A stretch of 8,724 nt of DNA, taken from the NCBI GenBank assembly GCA_029261615.1, contig JAJDAX010000237.1:1-8724 (forward strand), given 5' to 3'. The notes under the pieces are model-generated. The model ran no database searches and was not told the DNA's origin. It saw only the letters and a program-made list of their open reading frames with translations. Of this stretch, positions 1 through 5,462 are shown piece by piece. Source of the stretch: Nitrospinaceae bacterium. Lineage in GTDB: Bacteria; Nitrospinota; Nitrospinia; Nitrospinales; Nitrospinaceae. How positions within the stretch are numbered: the first letter of the stretch is position 1; every line of letters begins with the position of its first letter. Both the position numbers and the translations under genes were made by a program.

Positions 1-22
1 TGGGGAGAGTGGGTGCGTGACC

Positions 23-55
23 CTTCACCTCTTGTTTTCGAAGAGAATTGTGAAG
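23..55 (-). promoter_or_regulatory. Expression-platform hairpin of the cobalamin riboswitch
   Basis: Just downstream of the aptamer the minus strand can form a two-part stem. CTTCAC (50-55) pairs with GTGAAG (23-28), and the inner CTCTT (41-45) pairs with AAGAG (29-33). The 3' side contains AAGAGG, which could be a Shine-Dalgarno sequence, and no U-run follows inside the window. This looks more like a translational (ribosome-site hiding) platform than a terminator. That is inference, because the start codon of the controlled gene cannot be placed with confidence before the edge. Confidence 0.55.
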
Positions 56-58
56 CTA

Positions 59-197
59 AGTCTGGCGAGGCTTTCTGGCTTCCGGTTCATCCCAATTCCG
101 CGCCTTCCCGTAAATACAGTGGCTTTTGCGAAATTAGTCCCCGGTTACAGCGGCGGACCCGCGACGGAATTGCACCGTCTTTCCTCACTTCCAAACT
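59..197 (-). ncRNA. Cobalamin (adenosylcobalamin-type) riboswitch aptamer
   Basis: Read on the minus strand, this has the landmarks of the cobalamin aptamer in order: GGTGCAATTCCG (plus 165-176), CGCTGTAAC (144-152), the core GCCACTG (117-123), GGGAAGG, a GATGA segment and a B12-box-like AAGCCAGAAAGCCTCGCC (64-81). A closing helix forms between AGTTTGG (191-197) and CCAGACT (59-65), with one G-U pair, and sets the ends given here. Aptamers of this class bind B12 and usually repress genes for cobalamin synthesis or uptake, or B12-independent isozymes. The regulated gene lies beyond the left edge, so its identity is unknown. The box is slightly divergent (AGAAAGCC where AGGAGACC is usual), but the whole series of conserved blocks makes the call firm. 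Confidence 0.93.
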
Positions 198-303
198 GCG
201 AGCAACAAAATTTCCATCAATCGTAGAGCCAATGGATTTCAAAGTCAAACCTTTCGTTTGAAAACGGGCATAACTATCAGAAAACGCTATAAAGTGTAGG
301 AGA

Positions 304-319
304 TGGAAGTATCGTTGCA
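304..319 (+). promoter_or_regulatory. Possible sigma54-type (-24/-12) promoter for the methyltransferase gene
   Basis: TGGAAGTATCGTTGCA has the GG and GC dinucleotides separated by exactly 10 bases and an intact TTGCA block. That is the geometry of a sigma54 promoter (TGGCACG-N4-TTGCW), but three of the seven bases in the -24 element differ. A start about 12 bases downstream of the GC would give a leader of roughly 45 nt before the methyltransferase gene. I found no convincing sigma70 promoter in the same stretch. I see no enhancer-binding site, so the call is tentative. Confidence 0.3.
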
Positions 320-376
320 ATCCCTGATATATTATTCCCTGCTTACAATTAAAATTTCCAGAATATGGAGGAATTC

Positions 377-1447
377 ATGTCTGCTTCAAACTTGAGTGTC
401 GACGAGTCAAAATTGCAGGAACTGATGTTTGGTATCGTGGGTGACCTGGGTGCGGCATCCAGTGGTGTGTTGGTCGTTATCGGACAAAAACTGGGTCTTT
501 ACCAGGCGCTGGCGGAACATGGTCCCTGCACTGCGGATGAATTGGCAAAACAAACCGGCACCGCTTCCCGTTATATTCTGGAGTGGGCTTCTGCACAGGC
601 AGCCTCGGGGTATCTCAGCTACGATTCCGATGGGAAAACTTTTTACATGAGCCCGGAACAGGCCACGGTTTTTGCAGATGAGGAGAGTCCTTTTTATATG
701 GGAGGTGGTTTTTTATCGATCGCGTCGCTTTTTCACGATGAAGCCAAGGTGACCGAGGCGTTTCAAACAGGGGAGGGGGTTTCCTGGGGGAGCCATGACT
801 CGGAACTATTTTGTGGTGTTGCCAAGTTTTTTAAGCCCACCTATAAGGGACACCTAATGCAGGACTGGATTCCCGCTCTTGACGGTGTCCAGGGAAAACT
901 GGAGAAAGGGATACAGGTCGCTGATGTCGGTTGTGGGTTTGGTATATCAACGATCATGATGGCAGAAGCATTTCCTAACAGCCGGTTTTTCGGTTTTGAT
1001 TTTCATGAACCCTCCATTGAGCAGGCGCAGAAACTGGCGGCTGAAAAAGGGGTCGAAAATGTTTCCTTTGAAGTCGCCAAGGCGAAGGAGTTTGGAGGGG
1101 AGTCATATGGTCTGGTGACCTTCTTCGATTGTCTGCACGATATGGGGGATCCGGCGGGAGCGGCCAAACATGTATTCAGCAAATTGGATCCGGATGGCAC
1201 CTGGATGATTGTCGAACCATTTGCAAACGACAATCTGGAGGAAAACCTGAATCCCATTGGACGGGTCTATTACTCCTTTTCGACAACCGTTTGTACACCC
1301 TCATCGTTAAGTCAGGAGGTTGCTTTGGGATTGGGGGCACAGGCCGGGGAGAAAAGGCTTCGCGAGGTTGTGGAATCCGGAGGGTTCACAAAGTTCAGGC
1401 GGGCTGCGGAAACTCCTTTCAATCTGATATTGGAAGCGAAACGATAA
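377..1447 (+). CDS. SAM-dependent methyltransferase with N-terminal winged-helix domain
   Basis: This 356-residue protein matches the two-part layout of Rv2258c-like and small-molecule O-methyltransferase-like enzymes. Residues about 15-110 form a winged-helix/dimerisation region (IGQKLGLYQAL, TADELAKQTG, a glycine-ended hairpin near 79-90). Residues about 160-356 form a class I Rossmann methyltransferase. The SAM-binding motif I is DVGCGFG (183-189), the ribose-binding acid is in GFDFHEP (Asp208), and FDCLHDMGDP (250-259) is the motif IV region. The substrate cannot be read from sequence. An in-frame ATG at 365 would add four residues, but GGAGG at 367-371 sits 5 bases before the ATG at 377 and overlaps the upstream ATG, so 377 is the better start. 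The gene is monocistronic. It diverges from the B12 riboswitch transcript and converges on the hydrolase gene. The winged helix usually serves dimerisation and the substrate pocket in this fold, so a regulatory DNA-binding role should not be assumed. Confidence 0.88.
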   Translation: MSASNLSVDESKLQELMFGIVGDLGAASSGVLVVIGQKLGLYQALAEHGPCTADELAKQTGTASRYILEWASAQAASGYLSYDSDGKTFYMSPEQATVFADEESPFYMGGGFLSIASLFHDEAKVTEAFQTGEGVSWGSHDSELFCGVAKFFKPTYKGHLMQDWIPALDGVQGKLEKGIQVADVGCGFGISTIMMAEAFPNSRFFGFDFHEPSIEQAQKLAAEKGVENVSFEVAKAKEFGGESYGLVTFFDCLHDMGDPAGAAKHVFSKLDPDGTWMIVEPFANDNLEENLNPIGRVYYSFSTTVCTPSSLSQEVALGLGAQAGEKRLREVVESGGFTKFRRAAETPFNLILEAKR

Positions 1448-1461
1448 ATACAGGTGATTGG

Positions 1462-1508
1462 AAAAAAATGGCCACGCCCTTCTCATATTTCATGAGGGGA
1501 GCGTGGCC
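1462..1508. terminator. Hairpin terminator between convergent genes
   Basis: GGCCACGC (1470-1477) pairs perfectly with GCGTGGCC (1501-1508), with an inner CTCAT/ATGAG pairing (1482-1486 and 1492-1496). On the minus strand the hairpin is followed by T-run bases (complement of the seven A at 1462-1468), so it is a good intrinsic terminator for the hydrolase gene ending at 1536. On the plus strand the following bases are not T-rich, so termination of the methyltransferase transcript here would be weaker. Confidence 0.8.
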
Positions 1509-1535
1509 AATTGTATCTATGTGTATTGAAATTCT

Positions 1536-2324
1536 TTATTTGGAAAAAACCCGTTTGAAGAAAGCCAGCATGGCTTTCCATGAACGTTCGTCTGCCTGTT
1601 TGTTGTATTCCAGGGCACCGATATCAAATTTTTTCCGAAACTCATCCGCCTGAGGGTTGGTGTAGCTGTGTTTGACCCCTGCCATGCTGACGTAGGAGAA
1701 ATCGGCTCCCGCAGTCGCCATGTCATTTGAAAAGGAACCAACGGTTTCAGGCTTCAGAAATCCATCATCGGCACCATTTAAAACGAGAACGGCAGCCTTA
1801 ACCGCACCTTTGCTGACAGCAGGTTCAAGAGGCAGTGCGCTGTGGAAGCCCACCACACCATCGAGATCAGCGCCACCTCGGGCCATTCTCAAGGACACCG
1901 CGCCGCCAAAACAAAACCCTATAGAACCAATGTGCTTGGGGTCGACGGTTGCGTGGTCCTGAAGGATCTTTTTAGCCGCGTTGAATTTAGCCTGTGATCC
2001 TTCCCAGTCCTTGAAAGCAGCCGTCATGAATTCCCCTGCTTTTTTCGGATGGTCTGCCAGTTTTCCGCTTCCATACATATCAACTGCAAGGGCTGTGTAA
2101 CCGGCTTCAGCAAGTTTGATAGCACGGTTACGGGCATGCTGATTGTGTCCCCACCATTCATGGACGACCAGGACACCGGGTCGTTTATCACCGACATCAT
2201 CATAGGCCAGAAAACCGGTTAGCTTGGTGCCACCGACCGTGTACTGAATTTCCTCAGATTTAACCTCGGCCTGTGCCGGGGACAAAAGAGCCAAAAAAAT
2301 TAATAGAGAAATAAGGTATTTCAT
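1536..2324 (-). CDS. Secreted dienelactone hydrolase family protein
   Basis: This alpha/beta hydrolase of 262 residues belongs to the dienelactone hydrolase (carboxymethylenebutenolidase) family. Residues 1-19 are a Sec signal peptide (MKYLISLLIFLALLSP then AQA before Glu20), so the mature enzyme is probably periplasmic. Family marks are HEWWG (55-59, the glutamate next to the active site), the nucleophile elbow GFCFGG with Cys138, the acid in NGADD (186-187) and the histidine in KHSYTNP (His219). A cysteine nucleophile is typical of true dienelactone hydrolases. The natural substrate is unknown, and many homologues are generic esterases. An in-frame ATG at 2339 exists, but GAGGA lies about 8 bases before the ATG at 2324, and that start begins directly with the signal peptide, so 2324 is preferred. 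The gene stands alone, with a terminator hairpin after its stop. Confidence 0.9.
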   Translation of the reverse strand: MKYLISLLIFLALLSPAQAEVKSEEIQYTVGGTKLTGFLAYDDVGDKRPGVLVVHEWWGHNQHARNRAIKLAEAGYTALAVDMYGSGKLADHPKKAGEFMTAAFKDWEGSQAKFNAAKKILQDHATVDPKHIGSIGFCFGGAVSLRMARGGADLDGVVGFHSALPLEPAVSKGAVKAAVLVLNGADDGFLKPETVGSFSNDMATAGADFSYVSMAGVKHSYTNPQADEFRKKFDIGALEYNKQADERSWKAMLAFFKRVFSK

Positions 2325-2427
2325 TAAATGGGTCCTCATAAAGTTTTAACGCTGTAAATTTACGTTTTCTGGGGGTCCAGAGTTTAATTAAAACAGCATT
2401 TTTATTGGAGATGAACCTCGTTACCTA

Positions 2428-2456
2428 TTGAAAACAAAAGGCATACCTTCTACAAT
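2428..2456 (+). promoter_or_regulatory. Strong sigma70-type promoter upstream of the csp leader
   Basis: TTGAAA (2428-2433) and TACAAT (2451-2456) are separated by exactly 17 bases. Each box matches five of six consensus positions, making this the best promoter-like sequence I found in the window. Transcription would start near 2463 and run toward the terminator at 2731-2754 and the cold-shock gene at 2867. No open reading frame with a credible ribosome site starts in the first 270 bases, so the product should be a non-coding RNA or a long csp leader. Confidence 0.6.
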
Positions 2457-2462
2457 GATCAA

Positions 2463-2754
2463 TAATTATGTGTCATTATAGCATTCCAGGTTTGGTTGCC
2501 AAAGCAGGCGAGCCAGGTGGAGAAAAGCCTAAATAGGTAGGGCTTTCAGAGCTTTTTAAGTGTTTATAAGTGAATGGCTATGAATGAGGATAGAAAAATA
2601 GCTTTTATTCAGAGTGGTAATATGATACTCTTAATAGAAATAAGATGGGTTGGCACAGGTCATGTGCGCTTTTCATCTGAATGTGCGCATTTGTAAGAAG
2701 AATGAAAAAGCAAAAAAACTTTGTTTTCTGCCATCCTTCGGGTGGTTTTTTTTT
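2463..2754 (+). ncRNA. Candidate small RNA or attenuated leader of the cold-shock gene
   Basis: The interval runs from the predicted start of the 2428-2456 promoter to the end of an intrinsic terminator, about 290 nt. Several local hairpins are visible: TTTGG/CCAAA around a TTG loop early on, AAAGCC (2524-2529)/GGCTTT (2541-2546), and a two-part stem of AGATG (2643-2647)/CATCT (2674-2678) enclosing GCACA (2653-2657)/TGTGC (2663-2667). The octamer ATGTGCGC occurs twice (2662-2669 and 2681-2688). I could not match it to 6S RNA, SRP RNA, tmRNA, RNase P RNA or a known riboswitch class. It may be an independent sRNA, or the first part of the csp mRNA if the terminator is conditional. The start is predicted, not observed. 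Confidence 0.4.
2731..2754 (+). terminator. Intrinsic terminator (possible attenuator) upstream of csp
   Basis: CCATCC and GGGTGG pair around a short TTC loop (a UUCG-type loop is an alternative) and are followed by nine T at 2746-2754. It lies 112 bases before the csp start and is oriented to stop transcripts coming from the promoter at 2428-2456. The stem is short, six pairs including one G-U, so conditional read-through is conceivable. Confidence 0.7.
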
Positions 2755-2866
2755 GGCTTGAACACCTTCATGAAATTTGTGGCACAACCGGTCTTTTTTT
2801 AAAACTGGGAAACTTTGTCAAAATAACTTGAGAAGTTGACCCACAATTTTTATGGAGCACATTACA

Positions 2867-3067
2867 ATGCCAGTAGGAAAAGTAAAATGGTTTAACGAAA
2901 GCAAAGGGTACGGTTTTATCGAGTCTGAAGAAGGCGAAGACCTGTTTGTTCATTTCTCTGAAATCCAGGTTGACGGTTTCAAGACCCTGAGCGAAGGCCA
3001 GACGGTAGAATTCGAAAAATCAATGGGCCAAAAAGGACCACAAGCTTCAAAAGTGGTTCCTCGTTAA
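2867..3067 (+). CDS. Cold-shock domain protein (CspA family)
   Basis: This is a complete single-domain cold-shock protein of 66 residues, the normal size for the family. It starts with GKVKWFN, has the RNP1 motif KGYGFIE (13-19) and the RNP2 motif LFVHF (26-30), and ends with the usual EGQTVEFE and QKGPQASKV strands. Such proteins bind single-stranded RNA or DNA in the cytoplasm, melt mRNA structure and can act as transcription antiterminators. The ATG at 2852 is in frame but overlaps the GGAG ribosome site (2854-2857), so translation should begin at 2867, giving MPVGKVKW. The gene has a long upstream untranslated region and its own strong terminator. Whether it is cold-induced, constitutive or growth-phase controlled cannot be told from the protein. 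Confidence 0.96.
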   Translation: MPVGKVKWFNESKGYGFIESEEGEDLFVHFSEIQVDGFKTLSEGQTVEFEKSMGQKGPQASKVVPR

Positions 3068-3086
3068 ACGATCAATTTGATCTCAT

Positions 3087-3124
3087 GCCGGCAGAGCCTC
3101 GGCTCTGCCGGCTTACTTTTTTTT
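3087..3124 (+). terminator. Strong intrinsic terminator of csp
   Basis: GCCGGCAGAGCC (3087-3098) and GGCTCTGCCGGC (3101-3112) form a GC-rich stem closed by a CUCG-type loop, followed by TTAC and eight T. It begins 19 bases after the csp stop codon. Confidence 0.95.
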
Positions 3125-3141
3125 AAGGGCACATCCAGGAA

Positions 3142-3288
3142 ATGTCTACAGCTACAAGCGGCCCTTTTGCTCTGAGCGATCAAGTTGCTCTTAAGGGTTC
3201 GCAGGTTGCTGTAGAAAAAAATATTGAATGTTCAGAGGTCCCCTTAATAAGATTCCCGAATCTCATCCTGAAGAGGCGTTATGCATGA
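3142..3288 (+). CDS. Doubtful 48-codon ORF overlapping the next small gene
   Basis: An ATG at 3142 opens a 48-residue frame (MSTATSGPFALSDQVALKGS...). It ends in TGA inside ATGCATGA, overlapping the start of the 3281-3454 gene by 8 bases. The overlap resembles translational coupling. Against it, AGGA lies only one base before the ATG, too close for a normal ribosome site, and the first half coincides with a long RNA hairpin (3145-3215). I recognise no family. It may be no more than a structured leader. Confidence 0.2.
   Translation: MSTATSGPFALSDQVALKGSQVAVEKNIECSEVPLIRFPNLILKRRYA
3145..3215 (+). other. Extended imperfect hairpin downstream of the csp terminator
   Basis: Four nested helices line up in register: TCTACAGC (3145-3152) with GCTGTAGA (3208-3215), GCG (3158-3160) with CGC (3200-3202), CCCTT (3162-3166) with AAGGG (3193-3197), and GAGC (3174-3177) with GCTC (3187-3190). 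Four independent nested pairings in 71 bases suggest a folded RNA element in the leader of the small gene that starts at 3281. No T-run follows, so it is not a terminator. Confidence 0.4.
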
Positions 3289-3454
3289 AGTAAGAGTTTA
3301 TGATAAAACAGGAAATCTGAAGAAGGTGATCTCGGTCAAGGCCTTAAATAAAAGATCGAAGATGCAGATCGAAAATCCATCGTTGTACCGGAAAAATCGA
3401 AAGACGACCAAAGCTAGTCCGAAAGACACCGTATCACCTCCTGTGGTGGATTAA
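3281..3454 (+). CDS. Small basic protein of unknown function
   Basis: A 57-codon frame begins at the ATG at 3281, with GAGG (3273-3276) four bases before it. The protein starts MHEVRVYDKTGNLKKVISVK and is rich in Lys and Arg (about one quarter of residues). The first 20 residues look like a beta hairpin with a KTGN turn. The rest, ALNKRSKMQIENPSLYRKNR and a Pro/Ser/Thr-containing tail, looks like a flexible basic segment. It has no membrane segment, signal peptide or cysteine. Composition suggests nucleic-acid or ribosome binding, but that is inference. It sits between a cold-shock gene and an RNA helicase gene, separated from csp by a strong terminator, so it probably has its own promoter. 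I do not recognise a family. The ribosome site and coding-like composition make it more credible than the other short frames here. Confidence 0.5.
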   Translation: MHEVRVYDKTGNLKKVISVKALNKRSKMQIENPSLYRKNRKTTKASPKDTVSPPVVD

Positions 3455-3940
3455 GGGCCGCGTTAGTTTCATGTAATACTCGGTCCGGAAGAAGTTAAGA
3501 CCTTCTCCAATTAAGTCGTCAGTTCCCTCCTCTAATTTTCGCGGAAAAAATTACGGGTTGTATTTTCAGGCGATACCCGCTGATAGTTCTTATGGCAGGT
3601 GCCTGGCAATTCCGTAGCTTAATTTCACACTTTAAGCTTAAAAATTAAAATCTGGTTTTGAGGTTTCGATTTCGGGTTTTTCATTGCCCGGAATTGCGAT
3701 ATTTTGAGTGACCTCTTTTCCCTGATAAACAGTCCTCGTTTTGGCAATGGCCGAGTCTTGTCTGTTAAGGCTCCTCCTGCGTCGCGTGGCCTATTTGGGA
3801 ATTGTTCACTTAATAGCGATATCGAACAGGTTGCTGAATTTTTCATGCCCCTGTTACCGTTACCCTAAATCTTGTGATGGGTGCGAGAGGCCTGAAGCCA
3901 GGAGTCATGTTTAAACAGGTAATGTCCGGAGGAAAAGGCA
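3455..3940. other. Intergenic region with no convincing gene
   Basis: No frame here has both a credible ribosome site and coding-like composition. Small dyads are present, for example TAATTTT (3533-3539)/AAAATTA (3547-3553), CGGGT/ACCCG near 3554-3583 and the palindrome GTTTAAAC near 3909. None has a terminator T-run. I found no clear promoter for the helicase, although its transcript must start in or near this stretch or just after it. Confidence 0.5.
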
Positions 3941-4009
3941 ATGCCTGACATGGCTTTCTTGGTAAGTTTTCATATTGAAAACTTTTTCAGTAATTTGAAA
4001 AATAACTAA
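3941..4009 (+). CDS. Possible 22-residue leader peptide of the helicase gene
   Basis: A frame starting at the ATG at 3941 has an excellent ribosome site, GGAGG (3928-3932), eight bases before it. It encodes MPDMAFLVSFHIENFFSNLK and two Asn, and stops 12 bases before the helicase start. The helicase has its own weaker site (AAAGGA, 4011-4016) between the two frames. A short well-initiated frame directly before a larger gene suggests translational coupling or a leader peptide. No run of one amino acid points to classical attenuation. It could also be chance. Confidence 0.35.
   Translation: MPDMAFLVSFHIENFFSNLKNN
3964..3987 (+). promoter_or_regulatory. AT-rich hairpin inside the helicase leader
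   Basis: AAGTTTTCA (3964-3972) and TGAAAACTT (3976-3984) form a perfect nine-pair stem with a three-base loop, followed by three further T. Only two of the pairs are G-C, so as RNA it would be weak and temperature-sensitive. It could be a leaky attenuator, an RNA thermometer-like element or a protein-binding dyad, and it lies within the 22-codon leader frame. The second arm also contains TTGAAA, 17 bases before AAAAAT (3998-4003), a weak alternative promoter. Confidence 0.35.
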
Positions 4010-4021
4010 CAAAGGATACAA

Positions 4022-5359
4022 ATGACTAATTTAGCCACAGCCCCCGAATTAAAGGGGTTTGCTTCACTGAACCTGATCTCCCCCATTTGCAAGGCGGTTC
4101 AGGAAGAAAAATATATCAACCCTACGCCGATCCAGTTCAAAGCTATCCCTTATTTATTGAGGGGACGCGACATGCTGGCATGTGCTCAGACGGGTACGGG
4201 AAAAACAGCAGCCTTTGCATTGCCTATTTTGCAGCGGCTCGCAAAATCAGGAAATGGAAAACGCCCTAAAGGCATCCGCGCTCTGGTTTTAACACCGACG
4301 CGTGAACTTGCAGTGCAGATCAGTGAGAATTTTGAAATATACGGAAGGCACCTCAGCCTGAAGCATCTGGTTGTGTACGGAGGAGTGAGTCTCAATAATC
4401 AGATCCGACTCGCCAAAAGAGGCGTGGATATTCTGGTAGCAACTCCAGGTCGTTTGCTTGACCTGATGCGCCAGGGTCATCTCAAGCTCAATGATGTTGA
4501 GTTGTTTGTCCTCGATGAAGCGGACCGCATGATGGACATGGGTTTTCTTCCTGATGTGAAAACTATTGAAGCCAAACTTCACCCGGAGCGACAGTCCATG
4601 TTGTTTTCGGCCACGCTTCCGGAAGAAATCGAAAAACTGTCCAGGCAGTTTTTGAAAGACCCGGTCAAGATTGTGGTGGACCCGCCTTCAAGCACGGTCG
4701 AGAAAATCGACCAGCGTTTGTTGTACGTGGACCGTGAAAACAAAACCGCGCTTCTGGAGTCCGTTTTACAGGACGAAACCATTGAGCGGGCTCTCGTTTT
4801 CACGCGAACCAAACACGGTGCCAATAAAATTGCCAAAAGCCTGAGCAAAAGCCGTATTCGGGCCGAAGCATTTCATGGTAATAAATCGCAGGCCGCTCGC
4901 TCCCAGGCATTGGAAAAATTTCGTTCGGGAAAAGCCAGAGTCTTGGTGGCAACCGATGTAGCGTCCCGTGGACTCGATGTCGATGGCATCACGCATGTCA
5001 TCAACTATGAACTGCCAAATGAAGCAGCAAGTTACGTGCATCGCATTGGTAGAACTGCGCGAGCCGGAGCAACAGGTATTGCCATTTCATTTTGTGATGC
5101 GGGAGAACGATTCTTTCTCCGGAATATCCAGAAGGAAATTCAAAAAGAGTTGAGCGTTATCGGCGGTCACCCTTTTCCTTCAAAGATTTCTCCGGTACGG
5201 GCTGGTAATAAATTCAGTGGAGGACCTGATAAGAAAGACGGGGCTCCCAAGCGGGCGAATAGAAACAAGCCTGCGAAGAATAGCGGTTGGAAGCCGGGGA
5301 AATATGCAGCAAAAAAGAAACCCGGTAACAAAACCCGCAGTCCAAGGCGAAATCCGTAA
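4022..5359 (+). CDS. rhlE: DEAD-box ATP-dependent RNA helicase, RhlE-like
   Basis: This 445-residue protein has the complete DEAD-box core and a basic tail. Motifs in order: Q motif (Phe13 with PTPIQ 34-38), motif I AQTGTGKT (55-62), Ia PTRELA (92-97), GG (120-121), Ib TPGR (141-144), II DEAD (165-168), III SAT (196-198), IV VFTRT (259-263), V TDVASRGLD (311-319) and VI HRIGRTARAG (340-349). Residues about 380-445 are a Lys/Arg/Gly/Pro/Asn-rich disordered tail, as in RhlE proteins, and there is no DbpA- or CsdA-type RNA-recognition domain. The enzyme unwinds short RNA duplexes with ATP in the cytoplasm, with roles in ribosome assembly and mRNA turnover, often important in the cold. The start is set by AAAGGA five bases before the ATG. 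The RhlE assignment rests on motif spelling and domain layout, since subfamilies are hard to separate by eye. Confidence 0.95.
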   Translation: MTNLATAPELKGFASLNLISPICKAVQEEKYINPTPIQFKAIPYLLRGRDMLACAQTGTGKTAAFALPILQRLAKSGNGKRPKGIRALVLTPTRELAVQISENFEIYGRHLSLKHLVVYGGVSLNNQIRLAKRGVDILVATPGRLLDLMRQGHLKLNDVELFVLDEADRMMDMGFLPDVKTIEAKLHPERQSMLFSATLPEEIEKLSRQFLKDPVKIVVDPPSSTVEKIDQRLLYVDRENKTALLESVLQDETIERALVFTRTKHGANKIAKSLSKSRIRAEAFHGNKSQAARSQALEKFRSGKARVLVATDVASRGLDVDGITHVINYELPNEAASYVHRIGRTARAGATGIAISFCDAGERFFLRNIQKEIQKELSVIGGHPFPSKISPVRAGNKFSGGPDKKDGAPKRANRNKPAKNSGWKPGKYAAKKKPGNKTRSPRRNP

Positions 5360-5387
5360 CAATATTAGTTTGATCTGGAAGCAACTG

Positions 5388-5432
5388 GCTCCGCATCCCC
5401 TTAAATGGGGGTGCGGAGCTTTTTGTTTTTTT
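5388..5432 (+). terminator. Strong intrinsic terminator of the helicase gene
   Basis: GCTCCGCATCCCC (5388-5400) and GGGGGTGCGGAGC (5407-5419) form a 13-pair stem with one G-T, a six-base loop TTAAAT, and then TTTTTGTTTTTTT. It acts on the plus strand only, because the minus-strand side has no T-run after the hairpin. Confidence 0.96.
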
Positions 5433-5462
5433 GGGAGAGAGTTTCTGGTTAAACTACGGAGT

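Noticed and set aside
13..261. Open frames across the left end on both strands (13-261, 17-226, 87-320)
   Set aside because: They lie over the conserved blocks of the cobalamin riboswitch, have no ribosome sites, and their composition is explained by the structured RNA.
1129..1741. Frames overlapping the methyltransferase end and the hydrolase end in other phases
   Set aside because: Shadows of the two recognised genes and their shared terminator.
2580..2696. 38-codon plus-strand frame (MNEDRKIAFIQSGNMILLIE...) within the candidate RNA
   Set aside because: No Shine-Dalgarno sequence before the ATG, and the frame overlaps predicted hairpins. Not strong enough to list as a gene.
2605..2953. 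Minus-strand frames antisense to the csp leader and csp
   Set aside because: They run through the terminator T-run and over the csp coding region. Phe/Lys-rich translations are typical of shadows of AT-rich sequence.
3625..3846. 73-codon minus-strand frame in the csp-helicase gap
   Set aside because: Only GGGG one base before its ATG, low-complexity Lys/Pro/Arg sequence without protein-like pattern, and no partner or promoter.
3877..3948. 23-codon frame overlapping the helicase leader ORF by ATGCCTGA
   Set aside because: No ribosome site before its ATG. The overlap alone is weak evidence.
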